Origin: an uncultured Bacilli bacterium
GTDB lineage: Bacteria > Bacillota_I > Bacilli_A > RF39 > UBA660
Direction of reading: 5' to 3'
NCBI GenBank assembly: GCA_944327405.1
Contig: CALVHK010000018.1
Span: 1-14,121, forward strand
Length of the DNA stretch: 14,121 nt
Shown here: positions 6,896 to 12,710 of the stretch, piece by piece
Position numbering within the stretch: position 1 is the stretch's first letter
How the letters are laid out: every line of letters begins with the position of its first letter
Program-made: the position numbers and the translations under genes
The notes under the pieces: generated by a model
Database searches by the model: none
Seen by the model: the letters and a program-made list of their open reading frames with translations, nothing else
What the model was told of the DNA's origin: nothing

Positions 6896-7960
6896 ATGTT
6901 TGAAAGACTAGATGCAATTGAAGCAAAATACAAAGAATTACAAGCTGATTTAACAAATCCAGAAATCATGAGTGATTACAACAAAGTAAAAACACTATCA
7001 AAAGAAGCTAGTGATTTAGAAAATACAGTAAAAAAGTATGAGGAATATAAAACCACATTAAAAGAAATAGAAGATGCTAAAATATTAATGAAAGACGATG
7101 AATTAAAAGAGATGGCAGCCTTAGAATTAGAATCACTAAAAGAAAAACAAGAAAATATTAAAAAAGAGTTAGAAATACTCTTAGTACCTAAAGATGAATT
7201 TGACGGAAAAAACATTATTATGGAAATACGTGGAGCAGCCGGTGGAGACGAAGCCAACATATTCGCTGGTGACTTATATCGTATGTATACTTATTATGCC
7301 GAAAAAAATGGCTGGAAAATAGAGGAAATCCATTCGGTAGAAGGAACAAGTGGTGGATATTCTCAAATTGAAGTCATGATTAAAGGTAGTGACGTCTACA
7401 AAAAGCTAAAATATGAAAGTGGATCACATCGCGTCCAAAGAGTACCAGTAACAGAAACACAGGGACGCGTTCACACATCTACAGCTACCGTACTTGTTAT
7501 GCCCGAAGTAGAAACCTCAAACATCGACATAAAAGAAAGTGATATTAAAATGGATGTATATCACTCAAGTGGTGCTGGTGGACAATCGGTTAATACCGCC
7601 AATTCAGCCGTAAGACTAACACACATTCCAACCGGAGTCGTTGTAACCTGTCAAACCGAACGTAGTCAACTCCGAAATAGAGATCGCGCTATGGAATTAT
7701 TAAAAATTAAAATTGGGGATGAAATAAGACAAAAAGAAGAAAATGAACTTGGAGCAGCTAGAAAAAGCAAAATCGGAACAGGGGATCGAAGTGAAAAAAT
7801 TAGAACCTATAACTATCCTCAAAACCGTGTAACCGACCATCGCATCAATTTCTCAACAATGACTCTAGACCGCGTAATGGACGGGGAATTAGATCCCATT
7901 ATTGATGCACTTCAAACCGAAGACTTACGTTTAAAACTAGCTGGTGAATCTTTTGAATAA
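6896..7960 (+). CDS. prfA: Peptide chain release factor 1 (RF1)
   Basis: A 354-residue class I release factor that reads UAA and UAG in the ribosomal A site and triggers hydrolysis of the peptidyl-tRNA. The stop-codon-reading tripeptide is PVT (184-186, in HRVQRVPVTETQG), the RF1 type rather than the SPF of RF2. The catalytic GGQ is at 228-230. The N-terminal 95 residues form the usual helical domain. The ATG at 6896 follows AAAGGAG with 8 bases between; an upstream TTG in frame at 6845 lies inside the promoter. The 3' end overlaps prmC, whose product methylates Gln230. Confidence 0.97.
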   Translation: MFERLDAIEAKYKELQADLTNPEIMSDYNKVKTLSKEASDLENTVKKYEEYKTTLKEIEDAKILMKDDELKEMAALELESLKEKQENIKKELEILLVPKDEFDGKNIIMEIRGAAGGDEANIFAGDLYRMYTYYAEKNGWKIEEIHSVEGTSGGYSQIEVMIKGSDVYKKLKYESGSHRVQRVPVTETQGRVHTSTATVLVMPEVETSNIDIKESDIKMDVYHSSGAGGQSVNTANSAVRLTHIPTGVVVTCQTERSQLRNRDRAMELLKIKIGDEIRQKEENELGAARKSKIGTGDRSEKIRTYNYPQNRVTDHRINFSTMTLDRVMDGELDPIIDALQTEDLRLKLAGESFE

Positions 7961-8669
7961 AATTGGTGCAGCAGAATTTAAAGCTCTAAAAGAAAATTAT
8001 CAAGGAGATCTAAACGAAACATTAGAACTTCTAAAAGAAGATTATCCGATCCAATACTTAATTGGTTTTGTCGACTTTTATGATTGCATGATAAAAGTAA
8101 ATGAAAATGTCTTAATACCTAGATATGAAACCGAATATCTAGTTGAAAAAGCAATTCAAAGATTAAAAAATAAAAACATCACTTCAGGAATCGATTTGTG
8201 TACGGGAAGTGGATGCATTGCCATTGCTCTAAAAAAACATCTAGATATAAACATAGATGCTTGTGACATAAGCAAGGATGCCCTAGAATTAGCCGAAGAC
8301 AATGCCAAAGAAAATAAAATCGACATCAACTTTTTCCAAAAAGATATTTTAAATGAAGAAATATTTGGAAATTACGACTTTATCATATCCAATCCTCCAT
8401 ATGTAAAAGAAAAGGAATACACATCCCCAGAAACAAAATATGAACCATCCATAGCTTTGTATGCCAAAGATGAAGGATTAGAATTTTACAAAAGAATACT
8501 TGATCTATCTAAACAAATACTAAACAAAAAGGGAATAATCATCTTTGAAATTGGATCTACTTTAGGAAATAACATAAAAGAATATGCCAAAAAAATATAT
8601 CCAAACGCAATAATCACAATAGAACAAGATTATAACAATCTAGATCGCTTTATGTTTATCGAAACATAA
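7953..8669 (+). CDS. prmC: Release factor glutamine N5-methyltransferase
   Basis: A 238-residue S-adenosylmethionine-dependent enzyme that methylates the GGQ glutamine of release factors. The N-terminal helical domain (1-50) is shorter than in E. coli. The LIPRYETE motif (54-61) corresponds to the family's IPRPETE, with Tyr replacing Pro. The SAM-binding loop DLCTGSGCIAIAL is at 81-93 and the catalytic NPPY at 147-150. The start is taken as TTG 7953, because GGTGA (7943-7947) lies five bases upstream exactly as before other starts in the window; GTG 7944 would overlap that site. It overlaps prfA by 8 bp, so the two are translationally coupled. It ends in a strong terminator and is convergent with the next gene. 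Confidence 0.95.
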   Translation: MNKIGAAEFKALKENYQGDLNETLELLKEDYPIQYLIGFVDFYDCMIKVNENVLIPRYETEYLVEKAIQRLKNKNITSGIDLCTGSGCIAIALKKHLDINIDACDISKDALELAEDNAKENKIDINFFQKDILNEEIFGNYDFIISNPPYVKEKEYTSPETKYEPSIALYAKDEGLEFYKRILDLSKQILNKKGIIIFEIGSTLGNNIKEYAKKIYPNAIITIEQDYNNLDRFMFIET

Positions 8670-8681
8670 AGCTTATTTTTT
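8648..8681 (+). terminator. prmC terminator
   Basis: A perfect 10-bp stem (8648-8657 with 8662-8671) with an ATCG tetraloop is followed by a T-rich tract (8672-8681 and beyond). The prmC TAA lies inside the stem, and the tract enters the 3' end of the convergent gene. The hairpin may also act weakly in the other direction. Confidence 0.85.
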
Positions 8682-9260
8682 CTTTCTTTTTCTTTGCACA
8701 ACCTCTTGTGGACCCCTTTTTATAATATTCATCCAATGAATTAGAGTAGAAGCTCTAAGAACCATTCTTGCTTTTAAAACTAAAGCACGATTATGATTAT
8801 CTACACTTTCTAAAGCAAACATATAATCATCACCCATAGGATACATAACAAATCTCCCATGAGCTAAAGCATTACGAATATGTTTAAAAATACTTAATAC
8901 AGTATTCGTATGATTATCATAAACAACAATTCTTTCTAGATCCCTGCATTGATAAAAATCATCACCTAAATGAGCCTGTATACAAGTATCACTCATATTG
9001 CTTAACGTATCAACCACAAACAAATTATGATTTAATGTTAAATTAGCCACATGAAATAATTGATCTTTTAAAGCCCCGGTATTCCATATATTATCAGGCC
9101 AACCATATTCATTAACACCAATGCTTCGATAACTATAGCTTTCATGCAAAGTATTAATAATATAAAAAGGCAATATTTCTTTCAATATTTCTAACTCCTT
9201 TTTATGAAAACCTTTCTCCTGTATCCAAGTAGGATGCTCTGATGCCCTAACCTCACTCAT
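8673..9260 (-). CDS. Protein with HEPN-like motif, 195 residues
   Basis: A soluble, mostly helical protein with no signal peptide. Residues 124-137 (IFKHIRNALAHGRF) contain R129-N-x3-H134, the Rx4H motif of HEPN-domain ribonucleases with the typical polar residue after Arg; helices on both sides and a late ARMVL..STLIHW helix fit the fold. HEPN proteins act in toxin-antitoxin and antiphage systems, but some members are non-catalytic, and the assignment here rests on this motif only. The C-terminus ends in a strongly basic KRKRKKK-like tail. The ATG at 9260 has AGGGGG upstream and a near-perfect promoter with direct repeats. The gene interrupts the usual housekeeping neighbourhood between prmC and rpiB, which suggests an accessory insertion. 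No cognate MNT antitoxin is adjacent. Confidence 0.6.
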   Translation of the reverse strand: MSEVRASEHPTWIQEKGFHKKELEILKEILPFYIINTLHESYSYRSIGVNEYGWPDNIWNTGALKDQLFHVANLTLNHNLFVVDTLSNMSDTCIQAHLGDDFYQCRDLERIVVYDNHTNTVLSIFKHIRNALAHGRFVMYPMGDDYMFALESVDNHNRALVLKARMVLRASTLIHWMNIIKRGPQEVVQRKRKKK

Positions 9261-9277
9261 ACAAAATCCCCCTTGAG

Positions 9278-9299
9278 TAACATATTTTATCTAACATAT
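9278..9299. repeat. Two 8-bp direct repeats over the -10 of the HEPN-like gene promoter
   Basis: TAACATAT occurs at 9278-9285 and 9292-9299, separated by 6 bp (14 bp start to start). They bracket the -10 hexamer (9284-9289), a position that would allow a repressor to block transcription. The A/T-rich context raises the chance of coincidence. Confidence 0.45.
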
Positions 9300-9312
9300 A
9301 GATATTTGTCAA
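9284..9312 (-). promoter_or_regulatory. Strong sigma-A promoter for the HEPN-like gene
   Basis: Read on the minus strand, a perfect TTGACA (9307-9312) is 17 bp from TAAAAT (9284-9289). It lies back to back with the small-RNA promoter at 9336-9364. Confidence 0.75.
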
Positions 9313-9335
9313 GAAAAGCAACAAAAGCAAAATAC

Positions 9336-9364
9336 TTGCAATTATCTAAAAAATGTCTTATAAT
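9336..9364 (+). promoter_or_regulatory. Sigma-A promoter for a candidate small RNA
   Basis: TTGCAA (9336-9341) and a perfect TATAAT (9359-9364) are 17 bp apart. No convincing gene follows; a strong terminator lies about 90 bp downstream, which is what makes this a small-RNA candidate. Confidence 0.65.
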
Positions 9365-9370
9365 CATATC

Positions 9371-9466
9371 AGTAGAGCATTAGGAAACAACATGCCTACT
9401 TCAAATCAGAAGAGACATGAATCTCTATTTTGTCTACGACAATATAGAGATTCATGTTTTATTATT
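9371..9466 (+). ncRNA. Candidate small RNA, about 90-95 nt, possibly an antisense antitoxin
   Basis: The start is set by the promoter at 9336-9364 and the end by the hairpin at 9415-9457 with its T run. The first ~44 nt are predicted to be unpaired and contain GAGCATTAGGA (9375-9385), which is repeated inverted at 9588-9598. The 3' part overlaps, in antisense, the stop codon and last codons of a 20-residue ORF on the minus strand. A 34-codon reading frame runs through the RNA from an ATG at 9391, but it passes through the hairpin and is unlikely to be coding. It matches no RNA family I know. Confidence 0.5.
9415..9460 (+). terminator. Very strong hairpin at the meeting point of two convergent transcripts
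   Basis: A 14-bp perfect stem (9415-9428 with 9444-9457) continues after one T-T mismatch into a further 5-bp stem (9430-9434 with 9438-9442) with a 3-nt loop. Four T residues and an A/T-rich tract follow on the plus strand. On the minus strand the downstream bases are only moderately T-rich, so it is primarily a plus-strand terminator. Confidence 0.85.
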
Positions 9467-9514
9467 TGGCCTATAAAGCCTCATAATAAAATCTAAAATT
9501 GCTTTTAGTTTCAT
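9452..9514 (-). CDS. Small ORF, 20 residues, candidate type I toxin-like peptide
   Basis: An ATG at 9514 is preceded by AAAGGAG at the ideal six-base spacing, one of the best ribosome binding sites in the window. The peptide has an amphipathic, helix-prone hydrophobic first half (Lys-Leu-Lys-Ala-Ile-Leu-Asp-Phe-Ile-Met) and a basic, polar end (Arg-Pro-Asn-Asn-Lys). The stop lies inside the strong hairpin at 9415-9457. On the minus-strand RNA, the site and start (9513-9524) can pair with an upstream segment (9567-9578): eight Watson-Crick pairs, then four more including three G-U. Such sequestration is typical of type I toxin mRNAs. It resembles no specific toxin family I know, and coding status is unproven. 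Confidence 0.4.
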   Translation of the reverse strand: MKLKAILDFIMRLYRPNNKT

Positions 9515-9585
9515 AAGTGTCTCCTTTCTACCAAAACCCCCAAAGGAAGTATAATAATAGGAAAAGAAAAACACTTATAGACACT
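9513..9585 (-). promoter_or_regulatory. Leader hairpin that would hide the ribosome binding site of the 20-residue ORF
   Basis: ATAAGTGT (9513-9520) is exactly complementary to ACACTTAT (9571-9578). A second, overlapping option pairs AGTGTCT (9516-9522) with AGACACT (9579-9585). Either helix covers the bases between the ribosome binding site and the ATG, and the first can extend into the site itself. Confidence 0.45.
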
Positions 9586-9606
9586 CGTCCTAATGCTCGA
9601 ATTAAT

Positions 9607-9635
9607 ATTATGAAGGATAATGTTTTAAAAAGCAA
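9607..9635 (-). promoter_or_regulatory. Weak candidate promoter for the small-peptide transcript
   Basis: On the minus strand, TTGCTT (9630-9635) is 17 bp from CATAAT (9607-9612). The -10 is 5/6 but the -35 only 3/6. Transcription would begin near 9600, just before the inverted-repeat copy. The remaining sequence to 9678 holds no other convincing feature. Confidence 0.35.
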
Positions 9636-9678
9636 CAAAAACCGTTCGACAAATTCCGACATAAAAATCGACATAGAA

Positions 9679-9710
9679 AAACCAAGCATTTATCATGCCT
9701 GGTTTTCTTA
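9679..9710 (-). terminator. Terminator of the rpiB-DUF1146 unit
   Basis: An 11-bp stem with one mismatch (9679-9689 with 9695-9705) and a 5-nt loop lies directly after the DUF1146 stop (9708-9710). The minus strand continues with five T residues, and the plus strand is T-rich as well, so it may work in both directions. Confidence 0.75.
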
Positions 9711-9890
9711 TTCAATAAAAGCTAAAACAAAATTAGTAAGCAAATAACTTAAGGCAAAACTAAGAGTTAAAACCAAAAGTTTTGCTTCGATTACTTTCCC
9801 ACTTTTCATAAACTTTTCCCAATGAATGCCACTTAATATAAAAATGGAAAGTAAAGTAAAGAATACATAGAGATAAATATCAATACTCAT
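9708..9890 (-). CDS. DUF1146 (YwzB-like) small membrane protein
   Basis: A 60-residue protein with two predicted membrane helices (about 3-20 and 37-58) joined by a short polar loop with the HWEKFMKSGKVIEAKLL segment, which matches the pattern of DUF1146/YwzB (Trp, Lys-x-Gly-Lys, then a second helix). The function of the family is unknown. The ATG at 9890 is chosen because AGGAAGG lies six bases upstream; an in-frame ATG at 9905 has no such site. It overlaps the rpiB end by 11 bp, its ribosome binding site lies inside rpiB, and the unit ends at the hairpin next to its stop. Confidence 0.75.
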   Translation of the reverse strand: MSIDIYLYVFFTLLSIFILSGIHWEKFMKSGKVIEAKLLVLTLSFALSYLLTNFVLAFIE

Positions 9891-10338
9891 AATGTCCTTC
9901 CTCATACAATCTTATCGCTTGTACTCTTTTTAAATGTCTTTCCTCACAAGGTGCTTTTGTCGTAATAAAAGTATCGATTATTTCTTTAACTAAATTAAAA
10001 TCAGTTGTAACTTCACTACCTAGTGCTATTACATTCGCACCATTATGATTCTTACCCTTAAACGCATCATCTACACTTACTGCCCTTACACAACGAATTC
10101 CTTTAACTTTATTGGCCGCAATACTCATACCAACACCAGATCCACAAATTAAGATACCTAAGGAGTTTTTTGTATCTCGAACCATTTCTCCAAGTTTAAA
10201 AGCAAACTTAGGATAATCATCTGCAGGACTATTTTCCAGTCCAATATCTTCCACATTAAGCTCATTTTCTTTTAAGTATTTAATTACTTTTTCTTTTAAT
10301 TCTACACCTCTATGATCGCTTCCAATATATATTTTCAA
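9880..10338 (-). CDS. rpiB: Ribose 5-phosphate isomerase B (RpiB/LacAB family)
   Basis: A 152-residue cytoplasmic isomerase that interconverts ribose 5-phosphate and ribulose 5-phosphate in the pentose phosphate pathway. The N-terminus KIYIGSDHRG has Asp8-His9, and CGSGVGMSIAANK (65-77) carries the catalytic Cys65. HNGAN (98-102) supplies the ring-opening His, and the C-terminal ERHLKRV fits the family. A TTG at 10338 is taken as start, because GGTGA ends four bases upstream and the protein then begins exactly like other RpiB proteins; a GTG at 10353 would add five residues and overlap the site. An allose 6-phosphate or galactose 6-phosphate isomerase role cannot be excluded from sequence, but no sugar operon surrounds it. 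Confidence 0.93.
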   Translation of the reverse strand: MKIYIGSDHRGVELKEKVIKYLKENELNVEDIGLENSPADDYPKFAFKLGEMVRDTKNSLGILICGSGVGMSIAANKVKGIRCVRAVSVDDAFKGKNHNGANVIALGSEVTTDFNLVKEIIDTFITTKAPCEERHLKRVQAIRLYEEGHYEY

Positions 10339-10357
10339 AATATCACCATCCACTTAA

Positions 10358-10366
10358 ATTTTAGCA
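10358..10366 (-). promoter_or_regulatory. Extended -10 element for rpiB
   Basis: On the minus strand TGC precedes TAAAAT (10358-10363), an extended -10 promoter. The expected start is near 10351, giving a leader of only about 12 nt. No clear -35 is seen in the T-rich tract upstream. Confidence 0.45.
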
Positions 10367-10443
10367 AAAAACTAAAAAAAAAGAAACAAAATCCATAAAA
10401 GTATACTCAAACTTTACTTATAATACGAACTTTTTCTCTAATC

Positions 10444-10472
10444 TTTACAGAAAGAGCAAATTATTTTATAAT
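10444..10472 (+). promoter_or_regulatory. Sigma-A-type promoter for tatD
   Basis: TTTACA (10444-10449) and a perfect TATAAT (10467-10472) are 17 bp apart. Transcription would start at about 10479, where the GGTGA ribosome binding site begins, so the leader is only about 10 nt. Confidence 0.7.
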
Positions 10473-10488
10473 ATTCTTGGTGATAAAT

Positions 10489-11238
10489 ATGTTTACTGAT
10501 ACCCATTGTCATATATACAAAGAATATTATAAAAACTTAGATGAAATTATCAATAATGCAAAAAATAATAAGGTAAATCGGATGATTAACAACGGTTGCA
10601 ATAGTGCAAGCAATAAAGAAGTCTTAGAATTACTTAAAAAATATGATACTATGTATGGTGCCTTAGGAATTCATCCGGAAAGTGTTGAAACGTACCAAGA
10701 GAGTGATATAACATTTATTAAAAATAACTTAGAAAATGATCGAATAATTGCAATTGGTGAAATCGGCCTAGACTACCATTACACGAAAGAAAATAAGGAA
10801 GAACAAAAAAAATTATTAGAAGTGCAACTATCTATAGCTGAAAAACACAATTTACCAGTCATTATTCATTCAAGAGAAGCTACCGAAGACACAATAAACA
10901 TACTTAAAAAATACAACCTAAAAGGTGTCATTCACTCTTTTAGCGGCTCATATGAAACAGCTCAGATCTATATCAAAATGGGATATTTACTCGGAATTAA
11001 TGGGGTAATCACATTTAAAAACTCAAAACTAAAAGAGGTGATTAAAAAAATACCTTTAAAGAACATTATCCTGGAAACCGATAGCCCCTATCTTACTCCC
11101 GAGCCATATCGAGGTAAGAGAAATGAACCGGCAAGAATACTTGATATAGCAAAGTTTATATGCGAATTAAAAGGGGTTAGTTTAGAAGAGCTAGCAAGAA
11201 TTACCAACGAGAATATTAAGCGAATTTTTGACATTTAA
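10489..11238 (+). CDS. tatD: TatD-family metal-dependent hydrolase (YabD-like)
   Basis: A 249-residue TIM-barrel hydrolase of the TatD deoxyribonuclease family, cytoplasmic. Metal ligands are visible: HCH (His6, His8), Glu91 in EIGLDYH, His127 in IIHSRE, His149 in IHSFSGS and Asp198 in ETDSPYL. Family members show 3'-5' exonuclease or DNase activity in E. coli; the physiological substrate here is unknown. ATG 10489 is the start, because GGTGA lies five bases upstream; a TTG at 10477 would overlap this site. It opens a unit in the Bacillus order yabD-yabE-ksgA-yabG-veg-spoVG, although the next gene has its own promoter. Confidence 0.93.
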   Translation: MFTDTHCHIYKEYYKNLDEIINNAKNNKVNRMINNGCNSASNKEVLELLKKYDTMYGALGIHPESVETYQESDITFIKNNLENDRIIAIGEIGLDYHYTKENKEEQKKLLEVQLSIAEKHNLPVIIHSREATEDTINILKKYNLKGVIHSFSGSYETAQIYIKMGYLLGINGVITFKNSKLKEVIKKIPLKNIILETDSPYLTPEPYRGKRNEPARILDIAKFICELKGVSLEELARITNENIKRIFDI

Positions 11239-11256
11239 GTCGTTTTATGATATGAT
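11228..11256 (+). promoter_or_regulatory. Strong sigma-A promoter for the 3D-domain gene
   Basis: A perfect TTGACA (11228-11233) inside the last codons of tatD is 17 bp from TATGAT (11251-11256). Confidence 0.8.
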
Positions 11257-11279
11257 TAATTTACCAATGAGGTGATTTG

Positions 11280-11849
11280 ATGTTGAGTAAAAGTAAATTT
11301 TACTTAAATTATATAACCAAAGTAGGTATTATCTTAGTATGTTTATTTGGACTAAAAGCATCTTCATCAAAAATAGAGACTTATAGTACCAATGAAAACA
11401 TTAATAAAAGCATAGATTTATCTACAATGGCCATTTATATTAATAAAGAAGAAGAAGCAAGAGCTAACGAAGAAGCCTTACAAACTTATCTTTGGGGCTC
11501 ACTTGACAGTTATACCGGTGATTTAACCGGATATGGTGCTGATTGTGCTTTATGTACTGGACGTCTTGCCTGTACAGGATTAGATGTAAGAGATGGTACA
11601 GATACTTACCTAGATAATACCTATGGTGAAGTAAACATTGTAGCATCCAGCAAAAACTTACCATGTGGGACAATTATTCGCTTTGAAAGTGAACGTATTA
11701 GTGATGAACCAATAATTGCCATTGTTCTTGACCGTGGGGTTCTAGGTAATGATATAGATCTTTTAACTCCAAGTGAAGAATATGCTTATAACTATGTAGG
11801 TAGATCCACAATTACTTATGATGTATTAAGATTTGGATGGGAAAAATAA
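11280..11849 (+). CDS. 3D-domain protein, YabE-like position (putative cell-wall hydrolase)
   Basis: A 189-residue protein with an N-terminal membrane anchor or signal (about 11-27) and an acidic helical linker (55-72). The C-terminal domain (about 83-185) resembles the 3D domain of secreted peptidoglycan lytic enzymes: TGYGADC..C, IVASSKNLPCGTIIRF, IAIVLDRG (Asp151) and NDIDLLTPSEE (Asp158, Asp160). The first of the three characteristic aspartates is replaced by Ser in the VASSKN segment, so catalysis is uncertain. Four cysteines (89, 92, 98, 129) cluster in the domain and could form disulfides. It occupies the yabE slot between tatD and ksgA but lacks the DUF348/G5 repeats of Bacillus YabE and is much shorter. 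The ATG at 11280 follows GGTGA. Confidence 0.8.
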   Translation: MLSKSKFYLNYITKVGIILVCLFGLKASSSKIETYSTNENINKSIDLSTMAIYINKEEEARANEEALQTYLWGSLDSYTGDLTGYGADCALCTGRLACTGLDVRDGTDTYLDNTYGEVNIVASSKNLPCGTIIRFESERISDEPIIAIVLDRGVLGNDIDLLTPSEEYAYNYVGRSTITYDVLRFGWEK

Positions 11850-11860
11850 CCCATCCTTTA
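11835..11860 (+). terminator. Terminator of the 3D-domain gene
   Basis: A perfect 7-bp stem, GGATGGG (11835-11841) with CCCATCC (11850-11856), encloses an 8-nt loop that contains the stop codon. The following T run is short (TTTA), so some readthrough into ksgA is likely. Confidence 0.55.
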
Positions 11861-11878
11861 TAGATTGGATTGATTTTA

Positions 11879-12658
11879 ATGGAAATAAAAGCAAAAAAGA
11901 GTTTAGGTCAAAACTTTTTACAAGATGAAACCGTCTTAAAAAATATCGCCGATTCAATTAAAACAAATGAATCGGATTTAATCATCGAAATAGGCCCAGG
12001 TACTGGTGCATTAACCAAATATTTAAAAGAAAAAGGAAGCTTTCTGATTTGCTATGAAATTGATACAAGACTAAAGGACACACAAAAAAAATATGAAGAC
12101 AATAAAACGAAAATCATCTTTCAAGATTTCTTAGAATCAGATATTACAAAAGACAGCAGCACATTTTCTTACGAAAATATTTATATTATTGCCAACATTC
12201 CCTATTATATTACGACACCAATAATCAAACATGTAATTAAGTTAAATAAACTAAAAAGCATGACGCTTTTAGTCCAAGATGAAGTAGCTAAAAGACTTAC
12301 TGCCACACCAGGAACAAAAGAATATGGCTCTCTAACAGTTTATTTAAACTACTACTTTGAAATAAATTATTTATTTAAAGTAAGTAAATATGCCTTTTAT
12401 CCTGTACCCAAAGTAGAAAGTGCCGTCGTAAACTTTAACCGCAAAAAAGAATGCTTAGAAGTGAAAAATGAAAGTATATTTTTTAAGCTAATAAATGATT
12501 CTTTTAGAATGAAGCGAAAAACATTAAAAAATAACTTAAAAGAATATGATTGGAACAAAATAAAGGAAATTTTAGAAAAACACAATTTAACCGAAAATAT
12601 TCGTGCTGAAGAACTAAGCCTAGAAGTATTTGTCGAATTAGCAAATACCCTTGCTTAG
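11879..12658 (+). CDS. rsmA: 16S rRNA (adenine 1518/1519-N6)-dimethyltransferase
   Basis: A 259-residue SAM-dependent enzyme (KsgA) that dimethylates two adjacent adenines in helix 45 of 16S rRNA during late 30S assembly. Visible motifs: SLGQNFLQD (8-16), the SAM loop IEIGPGTGALT (36-46), the acidic Glu60 after strand 2, the catalytic NIPYY (106-110) and YPVPKVESAVV in the second half. The ATG at 11879 is preceded by a GGATTGA element; a TTG at 11870 is a weaker alternative. In Bacillus the RNase M5 gene rnmV precedes ksgA, but here it is missing from the neighbourhood. No clear promoter of its own is seen, so expression probably depends on readthrough from upstream. Confidence 0.97.
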   Translation: MEIKAKKSLGQNFLQDETVLKNIADSIKTNESDLIIEIGPGTGALTKYLKEKGSFLICYEIDTRLKDTQKKYEDNKTKIIFQDFLESDITKDSSTFSYENIYIIANIPYYITTPIIKHVIKLNKLKSMTLLVQDEVAKRLTATPGTKEYGSLTVYLNYYFEINYLFKVSKYAFYPVPKVESAVVNFNRKKECLEVKNESIFFKLINDSFRMKRKTLKNNLKEYDWNKIKEILEKHNLTENIRAEELSLEVFVELANTLA

Positions 12659-12665
12659 TTTTTTT
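12612..12665 (+). terminator. Possible terminator of ksgA (rsmA)
   Basis: An 8-bp stem (12612-12619 with 12653-12660) overlaps the stop codon and is followed by TTTTT. Its loop holds a competing 5-bp hairpin (12640-12644 with 12651-12655). The loop is long, so confidence is limited. Confidence 0.4.
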
Positions 12666-12670
12666 ATGTC

Positions 12671-12695
12671 TAAAATTTAAATTTTAACATATATT
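12671..12695 (+). promoter_or_regulatory. A/T palindrome and possible sporulation-sigma -10 ahead of yabG
   Basis: A perfect 16-bp A/T palindrome occupies 12671-12686. Right after it, CATATATT (12688-12695) fits the CATAnnnT -10 core used by the mother-cell factor sigma-E and resembles that of sigma-K, which controls yabG in Bacillus. No matching -35 can be assigned. The A/T content makes a chance match possible. Confidence 0.3.
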
Positions 12696-12710
12696 TTAAT
12701 GGTGAATCTT

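Larger units (their letters stand above)
9375..9598. repeat. 11-bp inverted repeat flanking the small RNA/small peptide locus
   Basis: GAGCATTAGGA at 9375-9385 recurs as its exact reverse complement at 9588-9598. Each copy begins within about 8-10 bases after a -10-like hexamer facing inward (TATAAT at 9359-9364 on plus, CATAAT at 9607-9612 on minus). Two convergent transcripts would therefore share the same 5' sequence. Confidence 0.5.

Noticed and set aside
9391..9495. Plus-strand 34-codon frame inside the candidate small RNA
   Set aside because: It crosses the strong hairpin and the terminator, and its AGGA site is weak and distant; the product shows no recognisable feature.
9375..9598. 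Invertible DNA segment flanked by the 11-bp inverted repeats
   Set aside because: The repeats are short, both promoters lie outside the segment, and no site-specific recombinase is in the window.
9528..9662. Minus-strand 44-codon frame with a very hydrophobic product, ending just before the ribosome binding site of the 20-residue ORF
   Set aside because: It has no ribosome binding site, and the Phe/Leu richness is expected from the T-rich strand. It overlaps the candidate promoter and leader. Kept only as an alternative in which the two form a tiny operon.
9517..9747. Plus-strand open frame of 76 codons starting at a GTG
   Set aside because: It has no ribosome binding site (the nearby CTCCTTT is the reverse of the minus-strand site), runs through the 9679-9705 hairpin into the DUF1146 gene, and its composition reflects an A-rich tract.
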